In this document: positions 7,640 through 15,270 of the stretch, piece by piece
Position numbering within the stretch: the stretch's first letter is position 1
Layout of the letters: every line of letters begins with the position of its first letter
From: Pseudomonas sp. RIT-PI-S
GTDB lineage: Bacteria > Pseudomonadota > Gammaproteobacteria > Pseudomonadales > Pseudomonadaceae
DNA length: 64,000 nucleotides
Assembly: GCF_025642975.1 (NCBI RefSeq)
Contig: NZ_JANZKJ010000002.1
Coordinates: 62,001 to 126,000, forward strand
Direction: 5' to 3'
The notes under the pieces: model-generated
Database searches by the model: none
What the model was told of the DNA's origin: nothing
What the model saw: the letters and a program-made list of their open reading frames with translations, nothing else
Program-made: the position numbers and the translations under genes

Positions 7640-9322
7640 ATGCTCAAGCCTAACCGCCATCCTGCCGGCTTCGATAAGCCGATCACCATCTTCGGGCCGG
7701 ACTTCCCCTTCGCCTTTGACGAGTGGATCGAACATCCGGACGGCTTGGGCACCATTCCCGAAGCGAACCATGGCAAAGAGGTGGCGATCATCGGCGCCGG
7801 CATCGCGGGCCTGGTGGCTGCTTACGAGCTGATGAAGCTCGGCCTGCGCCCCGTGGTGTACGAGGCCTCCCGCCTGGGCGGCCGGCTTCGCTCGCAGCCC
7901 TTCGAAGGTGCCGAAGGCATCATTGCCGAGCTGGGCGGCATGCGCTTCCCAGTGTCGTCCACGGCGTTCTATCACTATGTCGACAAGCTCGGCCTGAAAA
8001 CCCAGCCCTTCCCTAACCCCCTGACCGCTGCCTCCGGCAGCACGGTGATCGACCTGGAGGGGCAGACCTACTACGCCGAGAGCGTTGCCGAATTGCCGCC
8101 ACTGTTCCATGAAGTGGCCGACGCCTGGGCCGACGCACTGCAAGAGCGAGCGCACTTTGGCGAGATCCAGCAGGCGATCCGTGACCGCGACACCACCCGC
8201 CTCAAGGCCCTGTGGGATTCGCTCGTGCCGCTATGGGACGACCGCACCTTCTACGACTTCGTGGCGACGTCCAAGTCCTTCGCCGGCCTGACCTTCCAGC
8301 ACCGGGAAGTGTTCGGCCAGGTAGGCTTCGGCACCGGCGGCTGGGATTCGGACTTCCCTAACTCGATGCTGGAAATCCTCCGGGTAGTGATGACCAATTG
8401 CGACGACCATCAGCACCTGGTGGTCGGCGGCGTGGAGCAGGTGCCGCTGGGCATCTGGCGCCACGTGCCGGAGCGTTGCGCCCATTGGCCCGAGGGCACC
8501 AGCCTGAGCAGCCTGCACAGCGGCGCGCCGCGCTGTGGCGTACAGAAGGTCGCACGCGCGGACAACGGCCAGTTCGCCGTCACTGACGTGTGGGGCCATA
8601 CCCGGACCTACCCGGCGGTGCTCGCTACCTGCCAAAGCTGGCTGCTGACCACGCAGATCGAATGCGAGGAATCGCTGTTCTCCCAGAAGATGTGGATGGC
8701 GCTGGACCGCACCCGCTACATGCAGTCCTCGAAAACCTTCGTGATGGTGGACCGCCCGTTCTGGAAGGATAAAGACCCGGTCACCGGCCGCGACACCATG
8801 AGCATGACCCTGACCGACCGCCTGACCCGCGGCACTTACCTGTTCGACAACGGCGAGGGCAAGCCGGGGGTGATCTGCCTGTCGTATTCGTGGATGAGCG
8901 ACGCCCTGAAGATGCTGCCCCACCCGGTAGAAAAGCGGGTAAAGCTGGCCTTGGACGCGCTGAAGAAGATCTACCCGACGGTAGATATCGCCGGGCACAT
9001 CATCGGCGACCCCATCACCGTTTCCTGGGAGGCAGACCCGCACTTCCTCGGCGCCTTCAAGGGCGCGCTGCCAGGGCATTACCGCTACAACCAACGGATG
9101 TATGCGCACTTCGTTCAGAAGGACATGCCCGCCGAGCAGCGGGGCATTTTCATTGCCGGCGACGACGTGTCCTGGACGCCCGCCTGGGTAGAGGGCGCCG
9201 TGCAGACCTCGCTTAACGCGGTGTGGGGGATCATGAACCACTTCGGCGGCAAGACGAGCCCGAACAACCCCGGCCCTGGCGATGTGTTCGACACGCTGGG
9301 CCCCGTTGCCCTGCCGGATTGA
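7640..9322 (+). CDS. davB: Lysine 2-monooxygenase (DavB), FAD-dependent
   Basis: DavB oxidatively decarboxylates L-lysine to 5-aminopentanamide, the first step of the aminovalerate branch of lysine catabolism. The protein is 560 aa, as expected. The dinucleotide fold Gly-Ala-Gly-Ile-Ala-Gly-Leu is near residues 52-58, followed by the Glu-Ala-x-x-Leu-Gly-Gly-Arg segment of the amine-oxidase superfamily. A C-terminal Ala-Gly-Asp-Asp-Val-Ser-Trp-Thr region lies near the flavin. The sequence closely matches P. putida DavB from memory, including the N-terminal Asn-Arg-His-Pro and Ile-Thr-Ile-Phe-Gly-Pro-Asp blocks. The ATG at 7640 is preceded by GAGG five bases upstream; the frame's earlier ATG lacks one. 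davA follows after 4 bp. A tryptophan 2-monooxygenase is the closest alternative. Confidence 0.93.
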   Translation: MLKPNRHPAGFDKPITIFGPDFPFAFDEWIEHPDGLGTIPEANHGKEVAIIGAGIAGLVAAYELMKLGLRPVVYEASRLGGRLRSQPFEGAEGIIAELGGMRFPVSSTAFYHYVDKLGLKTQPFPNPLTAASGSTVIDLEGQTYYAESVAELPPLFHEVADAWADALQERAHFGEIQQAIRDRDTTRLKALWDSLVPLWDDRTFYDFVATSKSFAGLTFQHREVFGQVGFGTGGWDSDFPNSMLEILRVVMTNCDDHQHLVVGGVEQVPLGIWRHVPERCAHWPEGTSLSSLHSGAPRCGVQKVARADNGQFAVTDVWGHTRTYPAVLATCQSWLLTTQIECEESLFSQKMWMALDRTRYMQSSKTFVMVDRPFWKDKDPVTGRDTMSMTLTDRLTRGTYLFDNGEGKPGVICLSYSWMSDALKMLPHPVEKRVKLALDALKKIYPTVDIAGHIIGDPITVSWEADPHFLGAFKGALPGHYRYNQRMYAHFVQKDMPAEQRGIFIAGDDVSWTPAWVEGAVQTSLNAVWGIMNHFGGKTSPNNPGPGDVFDTLGPVALPD

Positions 9323-9326
9323 CCCC

Positions 9327-10124
9327 ATGCGAATCGCCTTGTATCAGGGCCCTGCAGGGCCCAACCTGCCGGTCGAAAACCTGGCGCGCCTCGAGGCATG
9401 GGCCGCCGAGGCCGCACGCCGTGGCGCCGAGCTGGTGGTATTCCCGGAGATGTTCCTGAGCGGCTACAACATCGGCGCGCAGGCCGCTGCCGCCCACGCT
9501 CAGGCGCCCGATGGGCCAGCACCCGTACACATTGCAGCCATCGCCCAGGCCCATGGCCTGGCCATAGCCTATGGCTACCCCGAAGCAGGCCCCGACGGGG
9601 CCGTTTACAACGCCGCGCAGCTGGTGGACCGCGACGGCGAGCGACTGCTCGACTACCGCAAGGCGCATCTGTTCGGCAGCCTTGATCGGGCCATGTTCAG
9701 CCCCGGCGATGGCGGCTTCCCGGTCGCTGAACTGGGCGGCTGGAAGCTTGGGCTGCTGATCTGCTACGACGTTGAGTTTCCCGAAGCAGTGCGTGAGCTG
9801 GCCCTGGCCGGGGCCGACCTGATAGTGGTGCCCACCGCTAACATGGCCGGCTTCGAAGTGGTCGCTCAGGTGACAGTGCGTGCCAGGGCCTACGAGAACG
9901 GCTGCTACCTGGCCTACGCGAACTACTGTGGCGACGAAGGCGAGCTGCGCTACTGCGGCCTGAGCAGCTTGTGCGGCCCTGCAGGAGAGCAGATAGCGCT
10001 CAACGAAACCGAAGAAGGCTTGTTGGTTGTGGACCTGGACCCCGAGCACTTGGCTGCGCTGCGGCAAGCCACCCCCTACCTCACGGACCGGCGCAGTAGC
10101 CTTTATCGGCGAAGCCACGAGTAA
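9327..10124 (+). CDS. davA: 5-aminopentanamidase (DavA), nitrilase superfamily
   Basis: DavA hydrolyses 5-aminopentanamide to 5-aminovalerate plus ammonia. The protein is 265 aa of the carbon-nitrogen hydrolase fold, with the catalytic triad visible: Glu in Val-Phe-Pro-Glu-Met-Phe, Lys in Tyr-Arg-Lys-Ala-His, and Cys in Leu-Ile-Cys-Tyr-Asp. It starts 4 bp after the davB stop, so the two are co-transcribed. The next steps (davT, davD) are not in the window. A candidate terminator lies about 260 bp downstream. Confidence 0.93.
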   Translation: MRIALYQGPAGPNLPVENLARLEAWAAEAARRGAELVVFPEMFLSGYNIGAQAAAAHAQAPDGPAPVHIAAIAQAHGLAIAYGYPEAGPDGAVYNAAQLVDRDGERLLDYRKAHLFGSLDRAMFSPGDGGFPVAELGGWKLGLLICYDVEFPEAVRELALAGADLIVVPTANMAGFEVVAQVTVRARAYENGCYLAYANYCGDEGELRYCGLSSLCGPAGEQIALNETEEGLLVVDLDPEHLAALRQATPYLTDRRSSLYRRSHE

Positions 10125-10384
10125 GTCAATTTCCTGCCACCTCCCTTGGGGCTTATTTCGCCGCCGCCGATAAACTGGCGACGTAAATTTAGCCCCTTCC
10201 GCTTCAACACCACTCCGCCTACCCTGTGACAAGGCCCGCCAATCAAGGGCTTGCGGGTGTTTTCTTCCCTGAAATCAATGGTTTTGCCCCACTGGCCATC
10301 ATTATCGGCCAAAATGCCATCAATACGATGGCGTCAAATTTTAAAATTATTATTTTTCAATAAGTTAGGTATGTATCAGAAGTG

Positions 10385-10409
10385 AAACCGGCTTTGTGCC
10401 GATTTTTTT
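10385..10409 (+). terminator. Candidate Rho-independent terminator after davBA
   Basis: CGGC (10389-10392), a 5-nt loop and GCCG (10398-10401) are extended by A-T pairs past one mismatch and followed by seven T residues (10403-10409). The stem is short, but the U-tract is the best in this gap. Confidence 0.5.
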
Positions 10410-10621
10410 GCTTTAAACGATTGACAGCCTGCTACGAAAAACCGATATATCACCCTACCTGCGGCGAAGACCTCAGCGAATGGCACGAAGCCATCCTACT
10501 AAAAACCTTGCTTGACCCCCTTCAGGCTGCCCCGCGAAGAACGCATTGAAATTCGGCGTTCCTGGCACCGGCTTGATGTGTGATTTTGCCCACGCTTATT
10601 AAGCACCCGATATACAGGGAG

Positions 10622-10636
10622 GGCGGTAGTGTATTT
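10622..10636 (+). promoter_or_regulatory. ops-like element, copy 1
   Basis: GGCGGTAG at 10622-10629 followed by TGTATTT resembles the E. coli ops element (GGCGGTAG core, then a T-rich tail) that recruits RfaH to paused RNA polymerase. It lies in the untranslated leader of an exopolysaccharide operon that encodes an RfaH-like protein at 18296. Binding is inferred, not shown. Confidence 0.55.
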
Positions 10637-10689
10637 GCAAGTTACATAACGGCAATAAGAAGTTTGGGTCCAAAAGAACTATCGGACCT

Positions 10690-10704
10690 GGCGGTAGCTT
10701 TGCC
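10690..10704 (+). promoter_or_regulatory. ops-like element, copy 2
   Basis: GGCGGTAG occurs again at 10690-10697, followed by CTTTGCC, 68 bp after copy 1 and directly before a terminator-like hairpin. Two copies of this 8-mer in 76 bp upstream of a polysaccharide operon are unlikely by chance. Confidence 0.6.
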
Positions 10705-10726
10705 CGAAGTGTGCTGCTTCGGTTTT
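10704..10726 (+). terminator. Leader hairpin with T-run (candidate conditional terminator)
   Basis: CCGAAG (10704-10709) and CTTCGG (10717-10722) form a perfect 6-bp stem with a 7-nt loop, followed by TTTT (10723-10726). It is 37 bp before the first ATG of the exopolysaccharide operon and 7 bp past the second ops-like core. This is the arrangement expected of a leader terminator overridden by an ops-loaded antiterminator. Confidence 0.5.
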
Positions 10727-10763
10727 AAAGTTAAGCGTTCATTCACGGATAGAGTGCCTTCCC

Positions 10764-11531
10764 ATGTCGCCATTGTTCAGCAACGACCCTACTTCAATCG
10801 CACTTCTGGTCAATGACATGGACCAGCATGGGCACGCGGTTATCGAGCAGGCGTTTTCCGACCAGGCCCTGGATGAAATGCGCCAGTACGTGACGCGCGA
10901 AGCTGCCCGGCACGATGGCCGATATTTCGCCTACCACGGCTTGAAGGCGCTGGCCGGTAGCCCGATGGCGCGGCTGGCGGCCTCGACAGAGCTCACCGCC
11001 ACCCTCGACCACTTGCACCGGCACGCCACTGGCACGCCGGCGGCTAGCCACGAAGTGTTCCCGGTGCTGCGTTGCGTGCAGGGGGGTAGCGGTGCGCGGG
11101 AGTCCAACGCCTTCCACTACGATGCGACGCTGCTCACCGTGCTGGTGCCGATTTTCATCCCCGAGGAAGGCGAGCAGCGCGGCGACCTGGTGATGTTCCC
11201 TAACCTGCGCCCGGTACGAGCCAACGTGGCTACCAACGTGCTGGAGAAAGCCCTGCTGCAGAACAAGGTCAGCCGCCGGGTGCTCAGCCGTGGTATCGAA
11301 GCAGGCTGGTTCAAACCGCGCACCCTGACGCTGGTGCCCGGCAACCTCTACCTCTTCTGGGGCTACCGCAGCCTCCACGCCAATCAACCGTGCAGCCCCC
11401 ATGTGCAACGGGCCACTGCCCTGTTCCACTACGGCGACCCGCACGCTGGCAGCCTGGCCACCCGGCTTATCCTCAAGCTCAACCAGCAGCGGGCCCGCCG
11501 CAGCGTTGCCCATTCAGGCCCCGCCACGTGA
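10764..11531 (+). CDS. PhyH-like 2-oxoglutarate/Fe(II) oxygenase candidate, first gene of exopolysaccharide operon
   Basis: The protein is 255 aa. It shows a possible non-haem iron facial triad: His118-x-Asp120 (in Asn-Ala-Phe-His-Tyr-Asp) and His205 (in Ser-Leu-His-Ala-Asn). Arg216 lies eleven residues after His205, where phytanoyl-CoA-dioxygenase-like enzymes bind 2-oxoglutarate. The spacing fits a double-stranded beta-helix fold. No named family could be confirmed. As first gene of the operon it may hydroxylate or otherwise modify a sugar or its substituent, but the substrate is unknown. The ribosome site before the ATG is weak. A second ATG 18 codons in (10818) is possible. Confidence 0.55.
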   Translation: MSPLFSNDPTSIALLVNDMDQHGHAVIEQAFSDQALDEMRQYVTREAARHDGRYFAYHGLKALAGSPMARLAASTELTATLDHLHRHATGTPAASHEVFPVLRCVQGGSGARESNAFHYDATLLTVLVPIFIPEEGEQRGDLVMFPNLRPVRANVATNVLEKALLQNKVSRRVLSRGIEAGWFKPRTLTLVPGNLYLFWGYRSLHANQPCSPHVQRATALFHYGDPHAGSLATRLILKLNQQRARRSVAHSGPAT

Positions 11532-11598
11532 ACCCTGTCGCACGCCACGCCGTCACCTCGACAGCCAGCCGCGCAGGGCATGCGCAAGGACGCTCCGC

Positions 11599-12714
11599 AT
11601 GATCAACGTCACCAAGTCGTACATGGGCAACCCTGAAAAATTCAAGGCGTACGTCGACGGCATCTATGCCTCGCGCTGGCTGACCAACCGCGGCCCACTG
11701 TGCTGCGAGCTGGAAGAACGGCTCAAGGATTATCTTGGCGTGCGCAACATCGTGCTGGTCAGCAACGGCACCCTGGCGCTGCAAGTGGCCTACCGCGCCC
11801 TGGGGCTCGCCGGCAGCGCGGTCACCACGCCGTTCAGCTTCGTTGCCACCAGCAGTACCTTGCAGTGGGAACACATCCGCCCTGTGTTCGCCGACATCTG
11901 CCCGCAAAGCTGGAACCTGGACCCCAAGCGGATCGAAGCCAGCCTGCAAGCCGACACCAGCGCCATTGTCGCCACCCACGTGTTCGGCAATCCCTGCGCG
12001 GTGGATGCCATTGACCGGGTCGCGCAGCTGCACCGGCTCAAGGTCATCTATGACGGCGCCCATGCCTTCGGTGTGCGCCATGCCGGGCAATCGGTGCTCA
12101 ACCGCGGCCACGTGAGCACCTTGAGCTTCCACGCCACCAAGCTGTTCCACACCATCGAAGGCGGCGCGGTCGTTACCAACGACGACGACCTGGCCGAACG
12201 CGTGCGGCTGATGACCAACTTCGGCATCGCCGACTTCGAGACCATCGAAGGGCTGGGCACTAATGCCAAGCTCAATGAATTCTCCGCGGCCATGGGCCTG
12301 TGCATCCTCGATGACATCGCCTTGATCCTCGAGCAGCGCGCGGAAATCGGCGACTTCTACCAGCGCCACCTGGGCGATCACCTGCAGCTGCAACAGCCCA
12401 CGCCGGATAGCGAACCGAACTTCAGCTATTTCCCGGTCGCCCTGGCCAGCCACCGGCAGATGCTCGCCGCGCGCGCGGCCCTGCAGGAAGCGGACATCAA
12501 CCCACGCCGCTACTTCTACCCGTCGCTGGACACGATCGATTACCTGCAGCCGCAGCGGCCGCAACCGGTGTCCCGTGGGCTGGCCCAGCGCGTGCTGTGC
12601 CTGCCCATCTACCCGGGCCTGGGCCGGCAGGTCCAGCAACGCATCGTCGACACACTGTTGCCGTTGTGCGACGCGCCGCGCCTATCCCTGGCGCCGCTGC
12701 GCAGGGCCCTCTAA
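11599..12714 (+). CDS. DegT/DnrJ/EryC1/StrS-family PLP sugar aminotransferase
   Basis: The protein is 371 aa, the usual family length. The Schiff-base lysine is Lys181 in His-Ala-Thr-Lys-Leu-Phe-His, and Asp152 in Tyr-Asp-Gly-Ala-His-Ala is placed to hold the pyridine nitrogen. Ser-Asn-Gly-Thr at 55-58 is the phosphate-binding turn. The family aminates keto groups of nucleotide-linked deoxysugars such as dTDP-4-keto or dTDP-3-keto-6-deoxyhexoses. The ATG at 11599 has AAGGA 8 nt upstream; the frame's earlier ATG overlaps the previous gene. No nucleotide-sugar dehydratase is in the operon, so the substrate must come from elsewhere. Confidence 0.88.
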   Translation: MINVTKSYMGNPEKFKAYVDGIYASRWLTNRGPLCCELEERLKDYLGVRNIVLVSNGTLALQVAYRALGLAGSAVTTPFSFVATSSTLQWEHIRPVFADICPQSWNLDPKRIEASLQADTSAIVATHVFGNPCAVDAIDRVAQLHRLKVIYDGAHAFGVRHAGQSVLNRGHVSTLSFHATKLFHTIEGGAVVTNDDDLAERVRLMTNFGIADFETIEGLGTNAKLNEFSAAMGLCILDDIALILEQRAEIGDFYQRHLGDHLQLQQPTPDSEPNFSYFPVALASHRQMLAARAALQEADINPRRYFYPSLDTIDYLQPQRPQPVSRGLAQRVLCLPIYPGLGRQVQQRIVDTLLPLCDAPRLSLAPLRRAL

Positions 12715-14259
12715 ATGACAGTCTCGGGGCCCGCCATGAGCACACACCGTTCGATCTTCCAGAACACCACCCTCAACTACATGGGGCAGGCGTACACACT
12801 GCTGATCGGGATTCTGATCATGCCGTTCTACCTCAGCCATCTCGGGGCGGAGGTGTATGGGCTGATCGGGTTCTACACCGTGCTACAGACCTGGCTGCAA
12901 CTGCTCGACGTGGGCCTGTCGCCCTCGCTGGTGCGGCAGATCGCCCATCATCAGCATGCGGGGCACGCGGGCAGCCGTGACAGCGGCTGGCTGCTGCGCT
13001 CTTTCGAGCTGATCTTCCTGCCGCTGACCCTGGTCACGGTGCTGGCGGTTTACCTGGGCGGCCCTTGGATCGCCGCGCACTGGCTCAACGCTCAGGCGCT
13101 GGACACAGCGACCATCGTGCAGTGCATCACTCTGATGGGCTGGATGGTCGCGCTGCGCCTTTATGCCACCCTGTATAAAAGCGGCCTGCAAGGGCTGGAG
13201 CTGCATGGCTGGCTCAACGGCGCCAACGTGGTGATCACCACGCTGCGCTATTTCGGCGGGTTGTTCCTGGTAGCCGTGGTATCCCAGGACGCGCTGGTGT
13301 TCTTTGAATTCCAGCTGGGTGTGGCGCTGATCGAAACGCTGATCTTCGCAGTCAAGGCTTACTCCCGCCTGCCCAGGCCCTCGCCGCTGAGCGGGTTCAA
13401 CTGGGCGCTGGTCAAGCCCATCGTGCCCTTCGCGCTGAGCCTTTCGTTTACCTCGGTGCTGTGGATCGTGCTGACCCAGCTGGACAAAATCCTGTTATCC
13501 GAGCGGTTGCTGCTGACCGAATACGGCTACTTCTCGCTGGTGGCATTGATGACCACCGGCATCCTGATGCTGATCAACCCGCTGGTGCAAACCCTGCTGC
13601 CACGCATGACCGTGTTGCTTGCAGAGGGGCGCGACAAGGAACTGCAGCAGCTGTACCTGGGCGCCAACCGCTTTACCTGCACCTTGCTGTTCCCGCTGGC
13701 GAGCGTGATGGCCGTGCATGCCGGAGATCTGCTCTATGCCTGGAGCGGCGACCGCGCCGCGGCCGAATGGGGCCGGCTGATCCTGTTCTGGTACGCCCTG
13801 GGCAGCGCGATCATGGCCGCCAGCACCTTTCAATACCACTTGCAGTACGCCTACGGGCAGATCCGCCTGCACGTGTGGTACAGCGTGGTGTCCGCGGCGA
13901 TTACGGTGCCGGTGATGGTGCTGGCCATCGACACCTGCGGCGCCCTCGGCGCGGCCGCCGCCTGGTTCGTGCTCAGGCTGCTGTCGTTCGCCATCTGGCC
14001 GCGGGTGGTGCACCGCCACCTGGCCCCTGCGCTGCACGGCGTATGGCTCAAGGACATTCTGCGAATCAGCCTGATGACCCTGGTGGGCCTGGCGCTCACC
14101 GAACCTGTTGTGCGCCTCACGGCCGGGGAGGATCGCTTGCTGACCCTGGCCGGCCTGGCGGTGTGCGGCCTGGTCACGCTGGCGCTGGTCGCCGGCAGCG
14201 ACCGTTTGCTCGCCGCCCGGGTGATTCTTCTGTTCAGCAAACCGAGCGTGGGACGATGA
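12715..14259 (+). CDS. Wzx-type oligosaccharide flippase (MOP/polysaccharide transporter family)
   Basis: The protein is 514 aa with about 12-14 hydrophobic helices. The N-terminal pattern (Asn-Tyr-x-Gly-Gln, then Pro-Phe-Tyr-Leu-x-x-Leu-Gly-x-Glu-x-Tyr-Gly) is typical of PST/MATE-fold exporters of lipid-linked repeat units. It would flip undecaprenyl-pyrophosphate oligosaccharides across the inner membrane. The ATG immediately follows the upstream TAA; a second ATG seven codons in (12736) could be the true start, as neither has a strong ribosome site. The stop overlaps the next ATG (ATGA). Confidence 0.88.
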   Translation: MTVSGPAMSTHRSIFQNTTLNYMGQAYTLLIGILIMPFYLSHLGAEVYGLIGFYTVLQTWLQLLDVGLSPSLVRQIAHHQHAGHAGSRDSGWLLRSFELIFLPLTLVTVLAVYLGGPWIAAHWLNAQALDTATIVQCITLMGWMVALRLYATLYKSGLQGLELHGWLNGANVVITTLRYFGGLFLVAVVSQDALVFFEFQLGVALIETLIFAVKAYSRLPRPSPLSGFNWALVKPIVPFALSLSFTSVLWIVLTQLDKILLSERLLLTEYGYFSLVALMTTGILMLINPLVQTLLPRMTVLLAEGRDKELQQLYLGANRFTCTLLFPLASVMAVHAGDLLYAWSGDRAAAEWGRLILFWYALGSAIMAASTFQYHLQYAYGQIRLHVWYSVVSAAITVPVMVLAIDTCGALGAAAAWFVLRLLSFAIWPRVVHRHLAPALHGVWLKDILRISLMTLVGLALTEPVVRLTAGEDRLLTLAGLAVCGLVTLALVAGSDRLLAARVILLFSKPSVGR

Positions 14260-15185
14260 GCATCAGAACCGAACAAAACATCATGCAGGGCTGGGGCGAT
14301 GCGCGCGAGCCGCTGGTGAGCGTGGTCTGCCCGGCTTACAACCAGCAAGCCTTCATCGCGCAGACGATCGATAGCTTCCTCGCCCAGCAGACGGATTTTC
14401 CCTTCGAGATCCTGATCAACGACGACGCCTCCACCGACGGCACCCGCGAGATCATCCGGGCCTATGCCGAGCGCTACCCGAGCCTGATCCGGCCGGTGCT
14501 GCACGAGCAGAACCAGTATCGCCAGGGCAAGCTGTTCTTCCCGGCCCTGTTCAACATGGCCAAGGGGCGCTACCTGGCGTATTGCGATGGCGACGATTAC
14601 TGGACCGACCCGCTCAAGCTGCAAAAGCAGGTGAGTTTCCTCGAAGGCCACCCCGACTACGTCATCACCTACCACGACGCGGTCATGGTCGACGAGCAGG
14701 GTGAACAGGGCCTGCAGCTGGGCCACCGCTACCAGCGCGACGCCAGCAGCCTGGAACTGATGCAGGGCCGACGCATCTCCACCCTCACCGCCTGCTTCCG
14801 CAACCTGTTGCACGAACTGCCGCGCGAATTGGAGCTGGCGCCGCTGATGGACGTGTGCTGGTGGTCGATGCTTGGCGCCCACGGCAAGGGCAAGTACATG
14901 GCCAACATCGGCGCCGGTGGCTACCGCGTGCATAGCGGCGGGATCTTCTCCATGCGCAGCGAGAAGAAAAAACTGCACATGAGCCTGCAAACCGCCGCCT
15001 GCCTGGCGAACTACTACCACCACCGCGGCCACCAGGCGCTCTACGAGCATTTTCTGACCCAACTGTTCGGGCTATCGCTGGCGGCGGTATCGCCCTGGCA
15101 GAAACTCAGCGCACTGGCGCTGGTGGCCACCAATGTCAGCCGCAACCTGTTCCGGCGCCTGGCCTTGCCAATAGGGCGAGGCTGA
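14256..15185 (+). CDS. Glycosyltransferase family 2
   Basis: The protein is 309 aa with a GT-A fold: Ser-Val-Val-Cys-Pro-Ala-Tyr-Asn-Gln near the N-terminus, Asn-Asp-Asp-Ala-Ser-Thr-Asp-Gly-Thr for nucleotide binding, and Cys-Asp-Gly-Asp-Asp-Tyr-Trp as the metal-binding DxD site. It would add one sugar to the lipid-linked repeat unit on the cytoplasmic face. The ATG at 14256 overlaps the flippase stop by four bases; the long upstream extension of the frame is antisense noise within the flippase gene. Donor and acceptor cannot be told from sequence. Confidence 0.88.
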   Translation: MSIRTEQNIMQGWGDAREPLVSVVCPAYNQQAFIAQTIDSFLAQQTDFPFEILINDDASTDGTREIIRAYAERYPSLIRPVLHEQNQYRQGKLFFPALFNMAKGRYLAYCDGDDYWTDPLKLQKQVSFLEGHPDYVITYHDAVMVDEQGEQGLQLGHRYQRDASSLELMQGRRISTLTACFRNLLHELPRELELAPLMDVCWWSMLGAHGKGKYMANIGAGGYRVHSGGIFSMRSEKKKLHMSLQTAACLANYYHHRGHQALYEHFLTQLFGLSLAAVSPWQKLSALALVATNVSRNLFRRLALPIGRG

Positions 15186-15270
15186 CCATGCGCGCGCCCG
15201 TTTACCTCACCACCTGCCTTCACACAGACCCGATCGCCAGCGCCGCAAGCCTTGGCCCAGGAGCGACACC

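Larger units (their letters stand above)
10125..10763. other. Long intergenic region: davA tail and exopolysaccharide operon leader
   Basis: These 639 bp have no convincing gene. The first half holds a candidate terminator (10385-10409). The second half holds weak promoter-like hexamers (TTGATG at 10573 with TATTAA about 18 bp on; TTGCCC at 10586 with GATATA 17 bp on), two GGCGGTAG motifs and a leader hairpin with a T-run. A 78-codon frame beginning at 10580 overlaps these motifs, has no family features and is not called. Confidence 0.6.

Noticed and set aside
10563..10578. A TGGCAC...TTGAT sequence resembling a sigma-54 promoter
   Set aside because: The spacing between the -24 GG and -12 elements is one base short and the GC at -12 is absent.
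10580..10816. A 78-codon frame in the exopolysaccharide leader
   Set aside because: It overlaps the ops-like motifs, the hairpin and the start of the first gene, lacks a good ribosome site and has no recognisable feature.
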